DNA from: Candidatus Bathyarchaeota archaeon
GTDB taxonomy: Archaea > Thermoproteota > Bathyarchaeia > Bathyarchaeales > Bathycorpusculaceae
Assembly: GCA_003601785.1 (NCBI GenBank)
Contig: PIYA01000008.1
Coordinates: forward strand, 1-14,040
Direction of reading: 5' to 3'
DNA: 14,040 nucleotides
A model generated the notes under the pieces. It saw nothing but the letters and a program-made list of their open reading frames with translations, had not been told where the DNA came from and searched no databases. Position 1 is the first letter of the stretch. Each line of letters begins with the position of its first letter. Positions 1 to 5,740 of this stretch are shown here, piece after piece. A program made the position numbers and the translations under genes.

Positions 1-34
1 TTTATCATCTCCATAGAGGAAACAATAGAGGGAA

Positions 35-72
35 GTTGAGAGAGTTTAACTCACCCTACCCCCAATCTCAAC
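35..72 (-). terminator. possible terminator of the pilin gene
   Basis: A 7-bp inverted repeat (GTTGAGA at 35-41, TCTCAAC at 66-72) lies just past the pilin stop. Read on the minus strand it is followed by a pyrimidine-rich stretch (CTTCCCTCTATTGTTTCCTC). The loop is long (24 nt) and holds a second small dyad, GAGTTTAACTC (42-52). Archaeal termination mostly relies on T-rich tracts, so the hairpin may be incidental. No gene is visible in 1-86. Confidence 0.3.
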
Positions 73-86
73 AAACAATGGGAAAT

Positions 87-491
87 CTAAGTGGGTGCAA
101 CCGCTGAATAGTAGAACTGGTTACCCTTCGAAGACAACAGTTTAACCTGATAGTTAGCGCCAGCCGTCCAAGAATAAGTCTGGTTCAGTAGATGTCCAGA
201 GTTAGCAGCTATTGTAAATGACGAGATTGTTTGCTTAGCATTATTAATCCAGAATTCATTTATCGTCACTGGAGATGTCCCAGTATTGTTTATCGTAACT
301 GCAATCCATTTGTTAGATCCGGCTCCACCGAATTCCACGTTTGTTATTTGTATTTGCTCTGTTGCCATGAATGTGAATGTTAGGGCACCCATCCATGCTG
401 CTACGGCTATGCTTACTGCGACTGTCACTGCGATAAGTATGATAGCTGCTATAACGGGGCTTAGGGCTTTCTTGCTCTTCAATATTTTCAT
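87..491 (-). CDS. type IV pilin/archaellin N-terminal domain protein
   Basis: A 134-residue secreted surface-filament subunit or pilin-like protein. The N-terminus is a class III signal peptide: a basic leader (MKILKSKKA) and a predicted prepilin-peptidase cut between A9 and L10, giving a mature start LSPVIAAIIL. The hydrophobic helix at residues 10-36 anchors the subunit in the membrane or packs into a filament core. The rest is beta-rich and polar (Ser/Thr/Asn) with N-X-T sequons at N68 and N103, which would suit archaeal N-glycosylation. This domain (old DUF1628) is common in archaeal adhesion pili. No assembly ATPase or membrane platform gene is in view, so the pilus system cannot be named. 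The ATG at 491 has AGGAGG about 12 nt upstream, which is rather far, and a TATA element lies at 545-554. Confidence 0.85.
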   Translation of the reverse strand: MKILKSKKALSPVIAAIILIAVTVAVSIAVAAWMGALTFTFMATEQIQITNVEFGGAGSNKWIAVTINNTGTSPVTINEFWINNAKQTISSFTIAANSGHLLNQTYSWTAGANYQVKLLSSKGNQFYYSAVAPT

Positions 492-542
492 TTTCTTTCT
501 TATCCCTCCTTTTCGGGTTCACGTGTATGTTAGGGAAGGGAA

Positions 543-556
543 TGGATTTAAATCTT
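543..556 (-). promoter_or_regulatory. TATA element of the pilin gene
   Basis: GATTTAAATC (545-554) is a perfect 10-bp palindrome that would serve as a TATA box for the minus-strand pilin gene. A start of transcription near 522-525 would leave a leader of about 30 nt carrying the AGGAGG site. The call rests on sequence resemblance only. Confidence 0.5.
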
Positions 557-602
557 ACGACTTAATACACCATATTAATTATTTGCAAAACAGAAATACA
601 GA

Positions 603-663
603 AAGTTGAAACTTATGTTTTAACTTGATGATTTTGGGAATGTTGGTTTAGCAGTTGTACAAC
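603..663. promoter_or_regulatory. two short palindromes between pilin and upstream gene
   Basis: AAGTT-GA-AACTT (603-614) and the perfect decamer GTTGTACAAC (654-663) lie in the AT-rich gap between the pilin promoter and the stop of the next minus-strand gene. They could be operator sites for pilin expression. Short dyads also arise by chance in AT-rich DNA, so this is a weak call. Confidence 0.2.
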
Positions 664-678
664 AGTTTGTATGGCAGT

Positions 679-1029
679 TTATGGGTTTATTTTGTCGAAG
701 AATTCCAGTAGGAGTTTTGCTATTTTTTCTCCTAGTTCTGTTGGGACGTAGTATCTTTTCAGCGGGTCTATGCGTTTGCTTTCCGCCAAACCTAGGTCTG
801 TGATTTCTATCATTCTCGCCCTGAAGGTTCCGTCGCTTAGGGTTAAGCCGTTTTCACGCATGAATTCCTTCGCTTCTTTCCATTTTCCACGGTTCATGTG
901 GAGCAGGAATATGCAGTCTATGGCGTGGTCTTTCTCCAGCATTGCTTTTATGGCTGAAAGTTTCGGGTCTGTGAGAATGTTTTTAATCTTCTCCTCTTCT
1001 CCACTCTTTACCATGATACATCGACTCAC
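679..1029 (-). CDS. small winged-helix-like protein, unknown function
   Basis: A 116-residue soluble protein that I do not recognise as a named family member. It is helical and charged. Its C-terminal half (RARMIEITDLGLAESKRI followed by RYYVPTELGEKIAKLLLEF) has the look of the helix plus basic wing of archaeal winged-helix regulators ('ITDLG' and 'PTELG' resemble the usual 'LTEKG' motif). A role as a DNA-binding regulator, perhaps of the downstream pilin, is inference. The GTG at 1029 sits about 27 nt past a TATA-like CTTTAAATA (1052-1060), fitting a nearly leaderless transcript. The ATG at 1014 (start MVKSGEEEK) with GTGAG upstream is an equally fair start. Confidence 0.6.
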   Translation of the reverse strand: MSRCIMVKSGEEEKIKNILTDPKLSAIKAMLEKDHAIDCIFLLHMNRGKWKEAKEFMRENGLTLSDGTFRARMIEITDLGLAESKRIDPLKRYYVPTELGEKIAKLLLEFFDKINP

Positions 1030-1051
1030 TTTTCCTATTATTGCAGTTGTT

Positions 1052-1060
1052 ATTTAAAGA
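1052..1060 (-). promoter_or_regulatory. TATA element of the winged-helix-like gene
   Basis: On the minus strand CTTTAAATA lies about 27 nt before the GTG at 1029, the normal archaeal TATA-to-start distance. The rest of the gap up to the rpp21 promoter (about 1061-1200) is AT-rich. It holds only small dyads: TTCCG-TTTT-CGGAA (1124-1137) and AACCT-CT-AGGTT (1181-1192). No gene is visible there. Confidence 0.45.
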
Positions 1061-1200
1061 TTTAACTTATATTACGAATCATGACATAATATTGGCTGTT
1101 GTAAGATTTGTTTTGAGTGTTATTTCCGTTTTCGGAAGTTTGTGATTTCTTTATGTCTAGTTTATAGAGTGTGTTCTAAGAACCTCTAGGTTTTCAGTTA

Positions 1201-1223
1201 CTCTTTAAGAGTTGCATATATTA
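1201..1223 (+). promoter_or_regulatory. promoter region of the rpp21 operon
   Basis: Two TATA-like elements lie here: CTCTTTAAGAG (1201-1211, itself a dyad) and CATATATTA (1215-1223). The second would place transcription start near 1245, leaving a short leader with GGTG (1253-1256) 7 nt before the ATG at 1264. Either would put a TTG at 1228 upstream of, or at, the transcript start. Confidence 0.45.
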
Positions 1224-1263
1224 GGGATTGTTGTTATCGGTAGTTGGGAAACGGTGTCGACGG

Positions 1264-1587
1264 ATGAACGACGTGATCAAGCGTGTTGCGTTGCGGCGTG
1301 TTCAAACTCTCTTCCGTTTGGCAAGAGAGATAGCGCACGAAGATTTCTCTCTCGCTCAGCGTTACGTGGATATCGCGAGGAGAATAGCTATGGCTGCGCA
1401 GGTTCGTTTGCCGAAGGAGCTTAGGCGTCAGGTTTGTAGGCACTGTAAAAGGTTTATTTTGCCCGGTGTTAACTGTCGTGTGCGTATAAGGCAGCGGAGA
1501 GAGCCTCACGTGGTGATAACGTGTTTAAACTGCGGTGGGAAGATGCGGATACCGTTAAGGAAGAAGAGAGGAGAAAGCGTTGGGTGA
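1264..1587 (+). CDS. rnp4: RNase P protein component 4 (Rpp21/Rpr2)
   Basis: A protein subunit of archaeal RNase P, which trims the 5' leader of pre-tRNA. In archaea it pairs with Rpp29 on the specificity side of the RNA. The 107-residue protein has the family layout: an N-terminal pair of basic helices (about residues 1-55) and a zinc ribbon with C58-x2-C61 and C87-x2-C90, followed by a basic tail. Another Cys (C71) lies between the pairs. The ATG at 1264 is chosen because GGTG lies 7 nt upstream and the promoter lies close by. An in-frame TTG at 1228 would add 12 residues with no support. It is the first gene of a plus-strand run and overlaps the next gene by 8 nt. Confidence 0.9.
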   Translation: MNDVIKRVALRRVQTLFRLAREIAHEDFSLAQRYVDIARRIAMAAQVRLPKELRRQVCRHCKRFILPGVNCRVRIRQRREPHVVITCLNCGGKMRIPLRKKRGESVG

Positions 1588-1873
1588 GCTAACCGCTAAA
1601 ATGAAGCGGCGGATAAGGAATAAACTAAGCGGAGAAAAACCAACCGTGTGGATTGGTAAAGGTCAAGTTTCACAGCGGGTTTTAAGTGAAATTGAAAAAC
1701 AGCTGGATAAGAGAGAAATGGTGAAAGTTAAGATTTTGAAGAGCGCCCTTCAGAAAGACAGAGCTAAACTTGTTGCTTCAAAAATCGCTGAGAAGACTGA
1801 TGCAACGTTGGTTGATGTTAGAGGACACACCTTTATGCTCTATAAACATCGTGAAAGGCGTGGTGAAAAGTGA
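1580..1873 (+). CDS. YhbY/CRM-domain RNA-binding protein
   Basis: A 97-residue protein made of a single CRM domain, the fold of bacterial YhbY and plant splicing factors, which binds ribosomal precursor or intron RNA. The alpha-beta-alpha-beta pattern is clear, with the GxxG-type loop in WIGKGQV (about residues 24-30) and the closing strands at DATLVDVRGHTFMLYKH. In archaea it is often found next to the RNase P and S19e genes. A role in ribosome maturation is inferred from context. The TTG at 1580 is supported by AGGAG 6 nt upstream and overlaps the rnp4 stop. The next possible start is the ATG at 1601 (MKRRIRNKL). Confidence 0.88.
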   Translation: MGELTAKMKRRIRNKLSGEKPTVWIGKGQVSQRVLSEIEKQLDKREMVKVKILKSALQKDRAKLVASKIAEKTDATLVDVRGHTFMLYKHRERRGEK

Positions 1874-1887
1874 AAGCCTTTATATTA
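1871..1887 (+). promoter_or_regulatory. internal promoter before rps19e
   Basis: A purine-rich BRE-like TGAAAG (1871-1876) runs into CTTTATATTA (1878-1887), a good TATA box. Transcription would start near 1908, about 20 nt before the TTG at 1929 and just before its AGGAG (1916-1920). This suggests the ribosomal genes can be transcribed apart from rnp4 and yhbY. Confidence 0.5.
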
Positions 1888-1928
1888 CGCTTCATGAATT
1901 ACTGAAGGAAACACTAGGAGAAAAAAGC

Positions 1929-2396
1929 TTGCTAACCCCACATGATATACCAGCATTCAAACTCATCGAAAAACTAGCCCATCATCTAAAAGAAAACGTT
2001 GACGAAGTTACTCCACCCTCGTGGGCAACCATGGTGAAGACGGGAATGCATGTTCAGAGACCCCCTCAAAATCCAGAGTGGTGGTATATCCGCTGCGCCT
2101 CTCTACTGCGGAAAATATACGTTCACGGACCAATAGGCATCGAAAGGTTAAGAGCAGAATACGGCGGCAGAAAAGACCGTGGTGTAAGACCTGAACACGC
2201 AGCCAAGGCAGGCGGGGCAATAATCAGAAAAGCCTTGCAACAGTTGGAAGCCGCTGGTTTAGTGGAGACGTTTCAGAATCGCGGAAGAAGAGTGACAAAG
2301 AAGGGGAGAAAACTTCTTGAAATGTTAACAGAGGAGTTGGAGAAAGAACTGTTAAAGGAGATTCCAGATTTATCAAAATATGAGAAGAGTGCATGA
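1929..2396 (+). CDS. rps19e: ribosomal protein S19e
   Basis: An archaeal/eukaryotic small-subunit protein of 155 residues, the usual family size. In eukaryotes S19 is needed for late 40S maturation. Family features include TPPSWATMVKTG, the QNPEWWYIRCASLLRKIY block, the YGGRKDRGVRPEHAAKAGG segment and the C-terminal winged helix (IIRKALQQLEAAGLVE, then a basic wing). The TTG at 1929 is chosen because AGGAG ends 8 nt upstream and the protein then begins MLTPHDIPAFKLIEKLA, like other archaeal S19e. Starts at 1770 or 1863 would add an unmatched extension and cross the internal promoter. The stop is followed two bases later by the PDCD5 ATG. Confidence 0.93.
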   Translation: MLTPHDIPAFKLIEKLAHHLKENVDEVTPPSWATMVKTGMHVQRPPQNPEWWYIRCASLLRKIYVHGPIGIERLRAEYGGRKDRGVRPEHAAKAGGAIIRKALQQLEAAGLVETFQNRGRRVTKKGRKLLEMLTEELEKELLKEIPDLSKYEKSA

Positions 2397-2397
2397 A

Positions 2398-2727
2398 ATG
2401 TCAGAGGATGAGCTGGAAAGACTTCGCAGAAGAAAGCTTCTAGAGTTGCAGCGTCGATTAGCTGAGGAACAGAGAAAGGAAGAGGCGCAAAAGGAATTAG
2501 AAGTGCAGAAGCAAGCGTTGCTCAGGAGGATACTAACGCCAGAAGCCAGACAGAGATTGTCAAACCTCAAAATGGTCAGACCCGAGTTCACGTCTCAACT
2601 GGAACTACAGCTTATCCAACTAGCACAGCAGGGAAAGCTTCCAATACCGCTATCAGATAAACATTTGAAACAGATACTAATACAGTTACGAAGTCATAAA
2701 CGTGAAATAAAAATAAGAAGGATATAA
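2398..2727 (+). CDS. PDCD5-family nucleic-acid-binding protein
   Basis: A 109-residue archaeal homologue of the eukaryotic PDCD5/TFAR19 protein. It is a small helical bundle thought to bind DNA or chaperonin, and its exact archaeal role is unclear. Visible features are a long charged N-terminal helix (ELERLRRRKLLELQRRLAEE and on), the hallmark LTPEARQRLSNLKMVRPE, then LELQLIQLAQQGKLPIPLSDKHLKQIL. The ATG at 2398 gives the typical start MSEDELE. An ATG at 2380 would overlap S19e and add MRRVHE without benefit. It lies between S19e and L39e, and the gap to L39e is one base. Confidence 0.9.
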   Translation: MSEDELERLRRRKLLELQRRLAEEQRKEEAQKELEVQKQALLRRILTPEARQRLSNLKMVRPEFTSQLELQLIQLAQQGKLPIPLSDKHLKQILIQLRSHKREIKIRRI

Positions 2728-2728
2728 A

Positions 2729-2884
2729 ATGGCTAGAAACAAACCTACAGCCAAAAAAAGAAGACTGATAAAAGCTGGAAAACAAAAAAGAGCGGTTCCA
2801 ACATGGGTTATAGCGAAAACTGTTGGAAAATTCAGAACACATCCTAAAAGAAGAAGCTGGAGGACCAGAAAAATAAAGGCGTAG
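2729..2884 (+). CDS. rpl39e: ribosomal protein L39e
   Basis: A tiny (51 residue) basic large-subunit protein that lines the nascent-peptide exit tunnel in archaea and eukaryotes. Translation begins MARNKPTAKKRRLIKAGKQ and includes the family motifs AVPTWVIAKT and HPKRRSWRTRKIK. Length and composition match the family exactly. The ATG is one base past the PDCD5 stop and the gene is followed at once by the GGAGG site of rpl31e. Confidence 0.95.
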   Translation: MARNKPTAKKRRLIKAGKQKRAVPTWVIAKTVGKFRTHPKRRSWRTRKIKA

Positions 2885-2897
2885 GAGGCTGTAGCTC

Positions 2898-3443
2898 ATG
2901 AAGAAAGAGGGAGAAGAAAAGGAAGCGTCAGAAGAGATAGAAGAAGAAAGCGAGGAAAAACTTGAAGAAACGGAAGAGGAGACAAAACCGGAAGAGCTGA
3001 CAGAAGGAGCAGAAGAAGTAGAAGAAGCATTAGAGAAAGCGGAGGGAGAGGAGGAGAGAACCGAAGTTGAAGAAGAGACGCCTCCGTCAGCAGCTGAAGA
3101 AGAGGAAGTGAAGCCTCCGCCATCGAAAAGAGAGAAGGAAAAGGAAGAGGAGTTTGTTGAGGAAAGAATTTACACAATTCCATTAAGTAAAGTGTGGATT
3201 GCTCCTCCAAAGAAAAGAGCGCCTAGAGCCATGCGAGCAATTAAAGCGTTCATAAGGAGGCACATGAAGCTAGAAGCGACACCAACGGAGGAAGAGGAGG
3301 AGCCTAAAAAGCTGATTATAAGCAACGAGGTTAACGAGATGGTTTGGAGAAGAGGCATAGGTAAGCCTCCGAGGAAAATACGTGTGAGAGCGGCTAAGGA
3401 TGAAGATGGCAACGTCACTGTTTATTTGGCTGAAGGAGACTGA
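2898..3443 (+). CDS. rpl31e: ribosomal protein L31e with long acidic N-terminal extension
   Basis: A large-subunit protein located near the tunnel exit. The family core, usually 85-100 residues, starts only at about residue 86 (FVEERIYTIPLSKVW) and runs through RAPRAMRAIKAFIRRHMK, NEVNEMVWRRGI, and GKPPRKIRVRAAKDEDG. Before it lie some 85 residues that hold about 41 Glu and no Asp, with a few Lys, Thr and Pro: a predicted disordered acidic arm. A second acidic insert (TEEEEEP, about residues 129-135) interrupts the core after HMK. The ATG at 2898 has a strong GGAGG (2884-2888) 9 nt upstream, and no ATG or TTG sits just before the core, so the extension looks genuine. An internal GTG codon (V71) is a weak alternative. 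Confidence 0.9.
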   Translation: MKKEGEEKEASEEIEEESEEKLEETEEETKPEELTEGAEEVEEALEKAEGEEERTEVEEETPPSAAEEEEVKPPPSKREKEKEEEFVEERIYTIPLSKVWIAPPKKRAPRAMRAIKAFIRRHMKLEATPTEEEEEPKKLIISNEVNEMVWRRGIGKPPRKIRVRAAKDEDGNVTVYLAEGD

Positions 3444-3445
3444 TT

Positions 3446-4126
3446 TTGACAATTCACCTGTCAAGTCTCGCTGGAAGTGCAAGCATAGGTGTATATTCGC
3501 TTGTAACGGACGAAATAGTTATAATTCCAAGATGGGTGCCCGTTAGAAAGGCTGAAAGGCTTGCAGAATGGCTTAAAGTTAAACTTATCCACACCACAAT
3601 CGGTGGCTCTGTTCTCGCCGGTGCTCTCTCTTGTGCGAATTCAAACGGTATGCTGCTTCCGCACTACGTTAGAGATGAAGAAGTTGAAGCCATAAAATCT
3701 GTTTTTAAGGGAAACATCACGATAATGGAAACTAAAAAAACGGCTTATGGGAACATGGTTTTAGCGAACGACAAGGGGGCGGTGGTTGACCCTAGACTGA
3801 AACCGTCAGAGGTGAAGAAAATTTCTGAAACCTTAGGCGTTGAAGCCGTGGCGGGAGAAATAGCGGGGTTACCCTATGTTGGCTCTCTGGCTGTTGCGAC
3901 AAACAAGGGAGTTCTAGCACATCCGTTGCTGAAAGATTCGGAGAGGAAAATTTTAGAGGATGTGTTGAAAGTTCCCGTGGATGTAGGCACAATTAACTGT
4001 GGGATACCCTACGTTGGGACTGGATTGATTGGGAACAGTCATGCGGCGGTGGCTGGTTTATTAACAACTGGACCGGAAATGTTTATAATTGGACACGCCT
4101 TGGATGTTGTGAGAGAAAATGAGTGA
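3446..4126 (+). CDS. eif6: translation initiation factor 6 (aIF6)
   Basis: Anti-association factor: it binds the large ribosomal subunit and blocks joining with the small subunit until released. The 226-residue protein shows the five-fold pentein repeat, with recurring motifs such as TTIGGSVLAGALSCANSNG, GNMVLANDKGAVV, YVGSLAVATNKGVLAHP, and YVGTGLIGNSHAAVAG. The full family length is present. The TTG at 3446 starts 2 nt after the L31e stop and has GGAG about 8 nt upstream. The 3' end overlaps the start of rplX by 8 nt, suggesting translational coupling. It sits beside ribosomal genes with which it works. Confidence 0.95.
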   Translation: MTIHLSSLAGSASIGVYSLVTDEIVIIPRWVPVRKAERLAEWLKVKLIHTTIGGSVLAGALSCANSNGMLLPHYVRDEEVEAIKSVFKGNITIMETKKTAYGNMVLANDKGAVVDPRLKPSEVKKISETLGVEAVAGEIAGLPYVGSLAVATNKGVLAHPLLKDSERKILEDVLKVPVDVGTINCGIPYVGTGLIGNSHAAVAGLLTTGPEMFIIGHALDVVRENE

Positions 4127-4373
4127 AGTGAAAGTTTTCCGGGTGAGAGGAGAAATTCGAAAACCAAATCTGCAAACCAAGTTCAGAAAAGAAGTTGCGG
4201 CGGTTAAACCCGAACATGCCGTTGAAAAGGTTTACGCGGAGTTGGGCAGCAAACACCGCGTGAAACGTTTTCAGATAAGGATAACAAAGGTTGAAGAGGT
4301 TCCCTTCGAAAATATTGAGAATCCCGTGCTGAAAAAACTGTTCGGAGAAGAAAGCGTTGACGAGCAAAGTTGA
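4119..4373 (+). CDS. rpl18a: ribosomal protein L18a (L20e/LX)
   Basis: The archaeal LX protein, a single-domain relative of eukaryotic L18a (eL20) in the large subunit. It has 84 residues, with the typical VKVFRVRGEI start and the conserved RVKRFQIRITKVEEV block. The ATG overlaps the end of aIF6 (8 nt), and the 3' end overlaps pfdA (17 nt). This order (aIF6, LX, prefoldin alpha, FtsY) is widespread in archaea. Confidence 0.93.
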   Translation: MSEVKVFRVRGEIRKPNLQTKFRKEVAAVKPEHAVEKVYAELGSKHRVKRFQIRITKVEEVPFENIENPVLKKLFGEESVDEQS

Positions 4374-4803
4374 AGAAGAACTTCGTAAATTAAGCGTTGA
4401 GATGCGAATTCTTGAGCAGACAGCGGAAACCTTACAGTCTAGAATCAACATGGTTAACGCCGCCATAACGGACTTAACCTATGCAAGCAAGACGCTGGAA
4501 GGGTTAGAGAAGGAAAAGGAGAAATCTGAGCTTCTCATCCCGATCGGTGGAAGCTCTTACATCAGAGCGAAACTTGAAAATCCAGATAAGGTAATCGTTG
4601 GGATGGGCGCTGGAGTTTCCGTTGAAAAAACACTGCAAGAAGCCAAGGAAATCCTTAAAAAACGTATGGATGACCTTGAAAAGGCAAGAGCTTCCCTTCA
4701 GCAGCAGTTTTCGCAAGTTGCAACCCGGATGAACCAAGACAAGGAAAGATTTGATGTGTTAGCAAACGAGCTTAGAAAGGGGAAAGCTCCTAGAAATGTT
4801 TGA
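4357..4803 (+). CDS. pfdA: prefoldin subunit alpha
   Basis: Subunit of the jellyfish-shaped prefoldin hexamer (two alpha, four beta), which hands unfolded proteins to the thermosome. At 148 residues it has two long coiled-coil helices (about residues 1-50 and 87-140) joined by the beta-hairpin section with LLIPIGGSSYIRAKL and DKVIVGMGAGVSVEKT, both hallmarks of the alpha class. The TTG at 4357 has GGAG about 9 nt upstream. It is embedded in the ribosomal run and overlaps ftsY by 8 nt. The beta subunit is not in this window. Confidence 0.93.
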   Translation: MTSKVEEELRKLSVEMRILEQTAETLQSRINMVNAAITDLTYASKTLEGLEKEKEKSELLIPIGGSSYIRAKLENPDKVIVGMGAGVSVEKTLQEAKEILKKRMDDLEKARASLQQQFSQVATRMNQDKERFDVLANELRKGKAPRNV

Positions 4804-5701
4804 AAAGCTCAAATCAGGACTAAGCGGACTTGTAAACAAGATTACGACAACGGAGCTTAAGGCTGAAAATCTGCGTCCAATACTGGCGGAATTCAAGATA
4901 AACCTCATAGAAAACGACGTTGCGGTTCCAGTGGCGGAGCGAATATGCGAAGAGATGGAGAAGCGCTTAGACGGAGTTCAAGTTAAAAGACTTGAAGACC
5001 GTAAGAAAATTGTCAGGGAAAACCTAAGGGAAGTTCTCTTAGAAACCATGCTTACAAACGACAAGATAGATATGTTAAAGGCGATTGAAGAAAAACGCAG
5101 AAGAGGGGAACCCTTCGTCATAGTCTTCGTAGGCATAAACGGCACCGGAAAAACAACAACAATAGCGAAAATCGCCAATTTCCTAACAAGGAAAGGCTAT
5201 TCCGTGGTCTTAGCCTGCAGCGACACATACCGTGCGGGCTCTATTGAACAGTTAGAGGAACACGCAAAACGTTTAGGTGTGAAAATGGTCAAGCACAAAT
5301 ACGGTGCAGACCCCGCGGCGGTAGCCTACGACACAATAAGCCACGCAAAGGCTCACGGGATAAACGTTGTTTTAATCGATACCGCGGGGAGAATCCAGAC
5401 AAACAGAAACTTGATGAACGAGCTTGCAAAGATAAAACGCATAGTGAAACCAGACTTAACCGTTTTAACTGTTGATTCTCTAACTGGAAACGACGCCGTG
5501 ATGCAGGCGGAAGAATTTCAAAAAAGCGTGGGAATAGACGCAACCATACTGACTAAAGTGGATGCGGATGTTAAGGGAGGCTCAGCTATAAGCGTCACAT
5601 ACATAACGAAAAAACCTGTGCTTTTCATCGGAACAGGACAGAAATATGAAGACTTAGAAGAGTTCAAGCCTGAAAAATTCGTAAGCATGATTCTGAGATG
5701 A
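4796..5701 (+). CDS. ftsY: SRP receptor GTPase FtsY
   Basis: Membrane-associated receptor for the signal recognition particle, pairing with SRP54 to deliver translating ribosomes to the Sec channel. At 301 residues it is the short NG form without a long acidic A domain. The N domain spans about residues 1-95. The G domain has the P-loop GINGTGKT (113-120), DTYRAGSIEQL (143-153), DTAGR (195-199), TKVD (253-256) and the closing GTGQKYEDLEEF (279-290). FtsY rather than SRP54 is indicated by the lack of an M domain and by the KYEDLEEF end. It is the last gene of the run and faces a carbamoyltransferase gene 39 nt away. Confidence 0.95.
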   Translation: MFEKLKSGLSGLVNKITTTELKAENLRPILAEFKINLIENDVAVPVAERICEEMEKRLDGVQVKRLEDRKKIVRENLREVLLETMLTNDKIDMLKAIEEKRRRGEPFVIVFVGINGTGKTTTIAKIANFLTRKGYSVVLACSDTYRAGSIEQLEEHAKRLGVKMVKHKYGADPAAVAYDTISHAKAHGINVVLIDTAGRIQTNRNLMNELAKIKRIVKPDLTVLTVDSLTGNDAVMQAEEFQKSVGIDATILTKVDADVKGGSAISVTYITKKPVLFIGTGQKYEDLEEFKPEKFVSMILR

Positions 5702-5740
5702 GAAGAAACGAACGGAACTGGAAGGTAGAAATTAGAAAAG

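Noticed and set aside
1124..1137. TTCCG-TTTT-CGGAA hairpin in the rpp21 upstream gap
   Set aside because: A single 5-bp stem with no U-tract or neighbouring conserved structure; insufficient for an RNA gene or terminator call.
1212..1424. Plus-strand frame overlapping the start of rnp4
   Set aside because: No family resemblance, and it lies in another frame of the clear Rpp21 gene.
2896..3210. Minus-strand open frame of 104 codons opposite rpl31e
   Set aside because: It is the shadow of the GAA/GAG-rich tract, giving a Leu/Ser/Pro low-complexity product with no start signal.
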